A DNA stretch of 17,922 nucleotides from an uncultured Oscillospiraceae bacterium (GTDB taxonomy: Bacteria > Bacillota > Clostridia > Oscillospirales > Oscillospiraceae): positions 1 to 17,922 of the forward strand of contig CAKTKM010000016.1 in NCBI GenBank assembly GCA_934569425.1, in the 5' to 3' direction. Below the pieces are notes generated by a model. That model was not told the DNA's origin. It saw nothing but the letters and a program-made list of their open reading frames with translations, and ran no database searches. Shown here in pieces: positions 13,614 to 17,922 of this stretch (its first letter is position 1; every line of letters starts with the position of its first letter). The position numbers and the translations under genes were made by a program.

Positions 13614-13650
13614 GGAAGAGCGCCGCTGCTTTAGGCAGCGGCGCTCTTCC
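13614..13650. terminator. Bidirectional terminator between the helical protein gene and the Na/Pi gene
   Basis: A perfect 16-bp stem: GGAAGAGCGCCGCTGC (13614-13629) with its reverse complement at 13635-13650 and a 5-nt loop. TATTTTA follows on the plus strand, and TTTTCTCTGCGCGTTTTC on the minus strand. It ends both converging transcripts. Confidence 0.93.
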
Positions 13651-13654
13651 TATT

Positions 13655-15415
13655 TTACATAGAGGGGAGGGCGGGTAATGGATAGGCTTCCAGACAATCG
13701 TGGAAGCGGCGGCGGAAGCTGTCGTCGTTCTGACGAATATCCTGCAGCGTTTCGTGAAGGCTCAGGTTGTGATGGTTGGCGTCAATGACGCAGCCGCCGA
13801 TGTTGGAGCAGTGGTCGGAGACCCGCTCCAGATCCGTCAGAAGATCGGACCAGACAAAGCCTGTCTCGATGCTGCACTGTCCTTGCTGCAAACGCAGGAT
13901 GTGACGGGTACGCATTTGTTCCTTCAGGGTGTCGATGACCTGCTCCAGCGGCTCTACCTTCATGGCGGTGTTCGCGTCCTGCTGCAAAAAGGCGGTACCG
14001 GTCAGCGTCAGAATATCCTTTGTGGCACGGCACAGGACGGCCAGCTCCGCTTTGGCGCTGTCGCTGAAGGAAAGGTGCTTTTCCCGCAGCTCTTCCGCGG
14101 ATTCCAGCACATTGACGGCATGGTCGGAGATACGCTCCCAATCGCCGATGATCTTCAAAAGTTCAGTGGCTTCCTCGCTTTCGGCCTGCCCAAGCCTCTG
14201 GGTGCTGAGCTTTACCAGATAGGTACCGATCACATCCTCATAGTGGTCGCAGCGATCCTCGTCGGCGCGGATGCTCTCCGCCAGCTGCGGTGTGTAGTGG
14301 TCAAAGGCGGTCAGAGCGTTTTCCAGCGCCCGGACGGCACACTGCGCCATATCTCTCGCCACGGCACGGCATTGCCCCAGCGCCAGCGAGGGGGTGGCCA
14401 GCAAACGCTCGTCCAGCGTTACACGCTCCTCCTTCTGCGCCGTGTCGGGGACAAGACGGACAGCCAGCTTTTCCAGCAGATCGCCGCAGGGCAGCAGCAT
14501 GGCGGTACACAGCAGGTTGAACACGGAGTGGGCAATGGCGATGCCGTACATGGTGGCTGGCTCATGGAGCAGCGCCGGCGCGAAGACGGCCTTGACGATG
14601 CAGAACACCGTCAGCAGCACCGTGACACCAATGACGTTGAACATCAGATGTACCACGGCGGCACGGCGGGCGTTTTTGCTGGTACCTACCGAAGCCAGCA
14701 GCGCCGTGACACAGGTGCCGATATTCTGACCCATGATGATGGGGATGGCGGCGGCATAGCTGACCTGACCGGTGGCGGCCAGTGCCTGCAAAATGCCCAC
14801 GGAAGCGGAGCTGGATTGGATGATGCCTGTCAGCACCGCCCCCACCAGCACGCCGAGGATGGGATTTTTGAACAGAATGAACAGCTCGGCAAAGCCGGGA
14901 ACATTCCGCAGACCCGCTACGGCGCCGCTCATGGTCTCCATGCCGAACATCAGCGTGGCAAAGCCCAGCAGGATGGTGCCGGTGTCCCGCTTTTTACCGT
15001 CCTTGCAGAACATATAGAAGATAATGCCCACCAGCGCCAGTACCGGCGTAAAGGAGGAGGGCTTCAGAAGATTGACCCAAAGACTTTGACCGTCAATACC
15101 CGCGAGACTCAACAGCCATGCGGTGACAGTGGTGCCTACGTTGGCGCCCATAATGACGTTGATGGCCTGCCGCAGGGTCATCAATCCGGAGTTGACAAAG
15201 CCTACCACCATCACCGTGGTGGCCGAGGAACTCTGGATGATGGCGGTAATACCCAGACCGGTCAGAAACCCGGCAAACACATTACTGGTCATTTTGTCCA
15301 GCAGGGTGCGCAGCCGGCCGCCTGCCCGGCGCTCCAGCGCCTTGCCCATGATGTCCATGCCGAACAGAAACAGGCACAGTCCGCCGATCATGGTCAGCAC
15401 CTTGAAAATATCCAT
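13655..15415 (-). CDS. Na+/phosphate cotransporter with PhoU-like C-terminal domain
   Basis: A 586-residue protein of the NptA/Na-Pi cotransporter II family. The membrane part (about 1-310) contains two inverted repeats, each with the diagnostic QSSSA motif: AIIQSSSATTVM (about 59-70) and GIIQSSSASVGI (about 199-210), plus MGANVGTTVTAWL and MGQNIGTCVTALL after each. These hold the substrate and Na+ sites in the family. The C-terminal part (about 345-570) is a PhoU-like helical domain with IIGDWERISDHAVNVLE and LLTDLERVSDHCSNIGG, the usual E-x-x-x-D metal/phosphate signatures. The ATG at 15415 follows AAGGAG. It is a single-gene unit; its upstream region has an inverted repeat. Phosphate uptake is the family role, though direction and ion are not shown by sequence. 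Confidence 0.93.
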   Translation of the reverse strand: MDIFKVLTMIGGLCLFLFGMDIMGKALERRAGGRLRTLLDKMTSNVFAGFLTGLGITAIIQSSSATTVMVVGFVNSGLMTLRQAINVIMGANVGTTVTAWLLSLAGIDGQSLWVNLLKPSSFTPVLALVGIIFYMFCKDGKKRDTGTILLGFATLMFGMETMSGAVAGLRNVPGFAELFILFKNPILGVLVGAVLTGIIQSSSASVGILQALAATGQVSYAAAIPIIMGQNIGTCVTALLASVGTSKNARRAAVVHLMFNVIGVTVLLTVFCIVKAVFAPALLHEPATMYGIAIAHSVFNLLCTAMLLPCGDLLEKLAVRLVPDTAQKEERVTLDERLLATPSLALGQCRAVARDMAQCAVRALENALTAFDHYTPQLAESIRADEDRCDHYEDVIGTYLVKLSTQRLGQAESEEATELLKIIGDWERISDHAVNVLESAEELREKHLSFSDSAKAELAVLCRATKDILTLTGTAFLQQDANTAMKVEPLEQVIDTLKEQMRTRHILRLQQGQCSIETGFVWSDLLTDLERVSDHCSNIGGCVIDANHHNLSLHETLQDIRQNDDSFRRRFHDCLEAYPLPALPSM

Positions 15416-15455
15416 TGCTCTTCTCCTTGTGTATGTTTTACTTTCCTTTTACATC

Positions 15456-15479
15456 CATTGTCAGCATAGCAGGACAATG
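15456..15479. promoter_or_regulatory. Inverted repeat upstream of the Na/Pi gene
   Basis: CATTGTC (15456-15462), 10 bp, then GACAATG (15473-15479), a perfect 7-bp inverted repeat about 41 bp before the Na/Pi start codon. On the minus strand a TTGACA overlaps the outer arm, so it may be an operator over a promoter. No convincing -10 box at the right distance was found, so the promoter itself is not called. Confidence 0.45.
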
Positions 15480-15530
15480 TCAAATCCGCAGGTGGCGTTT
15501 TGTAAAATTTATGTAAAATTCTTCAAAAAA

Positions 15531-15599
15531 ACAGTTGACAGAAGAACTGTGTTATGCGTATAATACAGTTACAAACTGTATCACACGACTAATACAGTA
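15531..15599. promoter_or_regulatory. Cluster of ACAGTT/AACTGT operator half-sites
   Basis: Four exact copies and one near copy surround the promoter: ACAGTT 15531-15536, AACTGT 15545-15550, ACAGTT 15565-15570, AACTGT 15574-15579 and ACAGTA 15594-15599. The middle pair forms a perfect palindrome, ATACAGTT-ACA-AACTGTAT (15563-15581), that overlaps the -10 box and the likely start site. YtrA-type GntR repressors are known to bind inverted repeats at their own promoters, so autorepression by the first gene of the operon is likely. Confidence 0.75.
15535..15564 (+). promoter_or_regulatory. Promoter of the GntR-ABC operon
   Basis: Full-consensus TTGACA at 15535-15540, an 18-bp spacer and full-consensus TATAAT at 15559-15564, about 55 nt before the gntR start. 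It is embedded in a cluster of ACAGTT/AACTGT repeats. Confidence 0.88.
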
Positions 15600-15619
15600 G
15601 AAAGGAGGCGGAGACATTG

Positions 15620-16000
15620 ATGGACTTTGCGGGCTTTGTCCAGACGGAGGGACAGCCCATCTATCTGCAGATCATGCGCTACATCAAGCAGGGATTGGCC
15701 GCCGGTACGATTGCCGATGGGGAGGAGCTGCCCTCCCGCCGGGTGCTGTCGGCCTGCCTGACGGTAAACCCAAACACTGTCCAGAAGGCGTATCGCCTGT
15801 TGGAAGAAGAGGGGCTGGTGCAGTCTCATCCGGGGGCGAAAAGCTATGTGCAGGCTACGGAAGCGCAGCGTGCCGCCCTGCGGCGGGAGATGACGGAGGA
15901 CTGGCTGCGCACGGCGGTGCGGGACATGAAGCGTATGGGTCTGAACAGGAAAGAGGCCGCCGCGCTGGTGGAAAAGCTGTATGAGGAGGAGGACCAATGA
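15620..16000 (+). CDS. GntR-family transcriptional regulator, YtrA subfamily
   Basis: A 126-residue repressor. An N-terminal GntR winged helix (about 12-80) opens with PIYLQIMRYIKQGLAAGTIADGEELPSRR and continues with VNPNTVQKAYRLLEEEGLVQSHPG, closely matching the family's recognition helix region. A short helical tail of about 45 residues follows instead of a full effector domain. That length is typical of the YtrA subfamily, whose members usually control ABC transporter genes in their own operon. The ATG at 15620 lies 11 nt after AAAGGAGG; a TTG at 15617 is an alternative start. Its stop overlaps the next gene by 4 nt (ATGA), so the products are coupled. The effector is not visible; relatives respond to cell-wall antibiotics or unknown signals. 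Confidence 0.92.
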   Translation: MDFAGFVQTEGQPIYLQIMRYIKQGLAAGTIADGEELPSRRVLSACLTVNPNTVQKAYRLLEEEGLVQSHPGAKSYVQATEAQRAALRREMTEDWLRTAVRDMKRMGLNRKEAAALVEKLYEEEDQ

Positions 16001-16782
16001 ACAAATACCTATCCACGGTGGGGCTGTACGCCCGATGGAATCTCTATCCGATACTGGTCATCATACTGGTGACGGTACTGGCGGCGGGGATCATGACCTA
16101 CCGTGTCCCCATCGGCGAAGTGACGGAGAACATGGGTGTCGATTCCGAAACAGGAGAGACCATGCAGGCGATTACCGTTTATGGAAAGCTGGAGGGCGTG
16201 GCAGCCAAGGGGCATGCACCGGTCGTGTGCGCCGCGGGCTTTGCGGCCATCGCGGCGGTCATGAGTCTGACCGGCTGCGGCTATGGCGTGAAGAGCGGCT
16301 ACACCGTCCGGCGGCTGCGGGTGAAGGAAAGGCGGGCCGCCCTGCTGTGGAGCGGCTACCATGCGGCGCTGCTGGTGATCTTCTGGGCGCTGCTGGCGGC
16401 GGTACTGTACGGCGTGATGGCACTGCGGCTGGGAGCGGACGTGACCTACGAGCATGCCAACTATCACTATGGTCCCCAGAGCCTGTTGCTGTTGTGTTAT
16501 GACGATACCTTTCTGCACCATCTTATCCCCCTGCGGGACACGGCTGTGTGGGCGTTGGGGATCACATCGGTGCTGGCGGTGAGTCTCAGCTCCGTGGCCT
16601 TTGCCTGCTGCCAGCGGCAGGGGAAATTCAACGTGCTGATCTTGGCGGCGGTGGGGCTGACCATCCTGTCCTTTTTCTACGACATGGGACGTGACACCCT
16701 GTTTATCCTGCTGGTGCTGCTGCTGGCGGTGGCCGGCGGGGCGCTGGTGACGATCCTGCGAGGTGCCGGCGATGAAACGTGA
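15997..16782 (+). CDS. Membrane protein of the GntR-linked ABC operon (first)
   Basis: A 261-residue integral membrane protein with about six hydrophobic segments (17-34, 74-94, 117-143, 183-205, 211-228, 233-255) and an extracytoplasmic-looking loop between the first two. It has no recognised permease signature. Its place between a YtrA-type regulator and an ABC ATPase suggests it is a permease subunit of the exporter or sensor complex. It starts in a 4-nt overlap with gntR and ends in an 11-nt overlap with the next gene. Histidine- and tyrosine-rich stretches (YEHANYHYG near 151-159, FLHHL near 172-176) may lie in loops. The substrate is unknown. Confidence 0.85.
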   Translation: MNKYLSTVGLYARWNLYPILVIILVTVLAAGIMTYRVPIGEVTENMGVDSETGETMQAITVYGKLEGVAAKGHAPVVCAAGFAAIAAVMSLTGCGYGVKSGYTVRRLRVKERRAALLWSGYHAALLVIFWALLAAVLYGVMALRLGADVTYEHANYHYGPQSLLLLCYDDTFLHHLIPLRDTAVWALGITSVLAVSLSSVAFACCQRQGKFNVLILAAVGLTILSFFYDMGRDTLFILLVLLLAVAGGALVTILRGAGDET

Positions 16783-17338
16783 ACGAAAGCTTGACCGCAA
16801 ATGGGCGGAACTGCTGCCGCCCAATATGGACGCAAAACAGGTGCATACATGGATCCTGGGTCTTCTGATTCTGCTGGTACTGGTGTGCAGCATCGTGTTT
16901 CTGTGTGTCTATTGCCCTGACCGGCGGGAGCTGTACCGGCTTGTATCCGATGGGATGATTGACCGCTGGGTATTGCGGGAGGATGCCATGATTCCCAATT
17001 TTGGATTGTATCTCATGCCCACGGTATACATCACCGCCGCGGCGGCGGGACTGTCGCTGCTGTTGGCCGCGGTGCTGTATAGCGCCTACTATCAGGGCAG
17101 CCGCAGCATCTATCTCATGCGCCGCCTGCCGGACGGCGGACGGCTGCTGCGGCGGCAGGTGTGGAGCGTGCCGCTGCTGGCAGCGGCGCTGGCGCTGGTG
17201 CTGGGCGCGGTGATGGTGCTGCTGACGTGGCTTGTCTGGCGCTTTGCCACGCCCCGGGAGTGCCTGCCTACACCGGAGAACCTTCAGAGAGTCATGCAGG
17301 CCATTTTCAACTCGCCCTACTCACAACACCTGTCATAA
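16772..17338 (+). CDS. Membrane protein of the GntR-linked ABC operon (second)
   Basis: A 188-residue membrane protein with a basic N-terminal tail (MKRERKLDRK) and three hydrophobic segments (about 27-47, 82-107, 133-156). RSIYLMRRLPDGGRLLRRQ, a basic cytoplasmic loop at about 111-129, could contact the ATPase. No named family was recognised. The ATG at 16772 is preferred over a GTG at 16763, because a GAGG site lies at the right distance before it. It overlaps the preceding membrane gene by 11 nt, and the ATPase start codon follows 13 nt after its stop. It probably forms the transport unit with the first membrane protein. Confidence 0.82.
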   Translation: MKRERKLDRKWAELLPPNMDAKQVHTWILGLLILLVLVCSIVFLCVYCPDRRELYRLVSDGMIDRWVLREDAMIPNFGLYLMPTVYITAAAAGLSLLLAAVLYSAYYQGSRSIYLMRRLPDGGRLLRRQVWSVPLLAAALALVLGAVMVLLTWLVWRFATPRECLPTPENLQRVMQAIFNSPYSQHLS

Positions 17339-17351
17339 GGAGGAATGTCAT

Positions 17352-17922
17352 ATGATCGAGATCAAAAACCTCAGTAAGAAATACGGGAAGACCGAAGCGC
17401 TGCGGGAGGTATCCCTGACCCTGCCTCAAGGTGAGATCGTAGGGCTGTTCGGCGAGAACGGCGCCGGCAAGACCACGCTGATGGAGTGCGTGCTGGGACT
17501 GCTGCCCCATGAAGGAACGGTAACGCTGGATGGCGCGCCCATCACGGAAAAGAACATCGACCGTCTCAGCTTTGCCACCTGTGAACACTCCTTCTTTCCC
17601 GCCCTGCCGCCAAAAGCGCACCGGGACTTCTATCAGGCGCATTTTCCACGTTTCAACGAAAAACGTTTTCTGGCGCTGATGGATTTCTTTGCCCTGCCTG
17701 CGGACCGTCCCCTGCGGACGTTTTCCGCCGGGATGAAGAACCAGTTTGAAGTGGTGATGGCACTGTCTCAGGGGGCGGATTACATCCTGATGGATGAACC
17801 CTTTGCCGGAAACGATGTATTCAACCGTGAGGACTTCTACAAGGTGCTGCTGGGGATTTTGGAGGAGCATGAAACGGTGCTGCTGTCCACTCATCTTTTG
17901 GAGGAGGTACAGAGCTTTATCT
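17352..17922 (+). CDS. ABC transporter ATP-binding protein (3' end beyond window)
   Basis: The first 190 residues of an ABC ATPase; the reading frame runs off the window. Walker A is GENGAGKTT (34-42), the signature is FSAGMKN (124-130) instead of LSGGQ, Walker B is YILMDEP (144-150) and the switch His is H181 in LLSTHLLEE. The FSxGMKN signature is typical of the YtrB/BcrA-type ATPases linked to YtrA regulators. The Q-loop region reads SFATCEHSFFPALPP (73-87) and has no glutamine where one is expected, which is unusual. The ATG at 17352 follows AAGGAGGA (17337-17344). It is the nucleotide-binding partner of the two membrane proteins before it, likely an export or resistance-type system. Substrate unknown. 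Confidence 0.94.
   Translation, partial: MIEIKNLSKKYGKTEALREVSLTLPQGEIVGLFGENGAGKTTLMECVLGLLPHEGTVTLDGAPITEKNIDRLSFATCEHSFFPALPPKAHRDFYQAHFPRFNEKRFLALMDFFALPADRPLRTFSAGMKNQFEVVMALSQGADYILMDEPFAGNDVFNREDFYKVLLGILEEHETVLLSTHLLEEVQSFI

Noticed and set aside
13700..15469. 589-residue open frame on the plus strand opposite the Na/Pi gene
   Set aside because: Its Gln/Gly/His-rich product mirrors the Na/Pi codons. The minus-strand gene has clear family motifs and a ribosome binding site.
17307..17894. 195-residue minus-strand frame opposite the ABC ATPase
   Set aside because: The plus strand encodes clear Walker A, signature and Walker B motifs here. The minus frame is a shadow.

Overview
The window reads as a high-GC Firmicutes (class Clostridia) chromosome, most like the Oscillospiraceae/Ruminococcaceae. 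That placement is inferred from gene content: strong AGGAGG ribosome binding sites, consensus TTGACA/TATAAT promoters, a NiaR-type 3H regulator, ECF transporters, a YtrA-type GntR/ABC operon and a GC-rich coding bias. The bias creates many long false reading frames opposite real genes. No rRNA, tRNA, insertion sequence, phage gene or CRISPR array is visible. The region looks like ordinary chromosome with several regulated transport units.

Layout. 1-3193 (+): the 3' end of murA, then rlmH, a small DUF2007-like protein and a phosphoglucomutase (PgcA type). This run ends in a perfect 21-bp bidirectional hairpin terminator. 3238-7039 (-): a complete cobalamin-controlled ECF uptake operon, with a consensus promoter, cobalamin riboswitch, intrinsic terminator, T subunit, and one 881-residue protein joining two ATPases to an S-type membrane domain. 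7054-8247 (-): an orphan PTS-IIC-like permease whose promoter carries a large palindrome. 8297-8599 (+): a 55-residue membrane protein with its own promoter and terminator. 8608-9179 (-): a NiaR/NadR (HTH-3H) niacin-responsive repressor. 9206-13650 (+): two M16-type peptidase homologues (YfmF/YfmH), lgt, crcB and a small helical protein, closed by another bidirectional terminator. 13655-15415 (-): a Na/Pi cotransporter with a PhoU-like tail. 15535-17922 (+): a GntR(YtrA)-membrane-membrane-ABC ATPase operon, cut by the window end.

How the parts fit. Two vitamin or cofactor circuits sit side by side. The ECF operon is almost certainly repressed by cobalamin, so it likely imports cobalamin or a precursor. 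The niaR gene lies about 450 bp from the PTS-IIC-like gene. NiaR regulons are known to include uncharacterised membrane proteins thought to carry niacin, so this permease, with its palindrome just after the -10 box, is a good candidate for a NiaR-controlled niacin transporter. The permease stop codon lies only 14 nt from the cobalamin operon's -35 box, so read-through from one circuit could be gated by the other's riboswitch.

The observations most worth following are the A-A-S fused ECF protein, the permease/NiaR link, the ABC operon with several ACAGTT/AACTGT half-sites, and a ribosome binding site held in a hairpin loop at 13132-13160.
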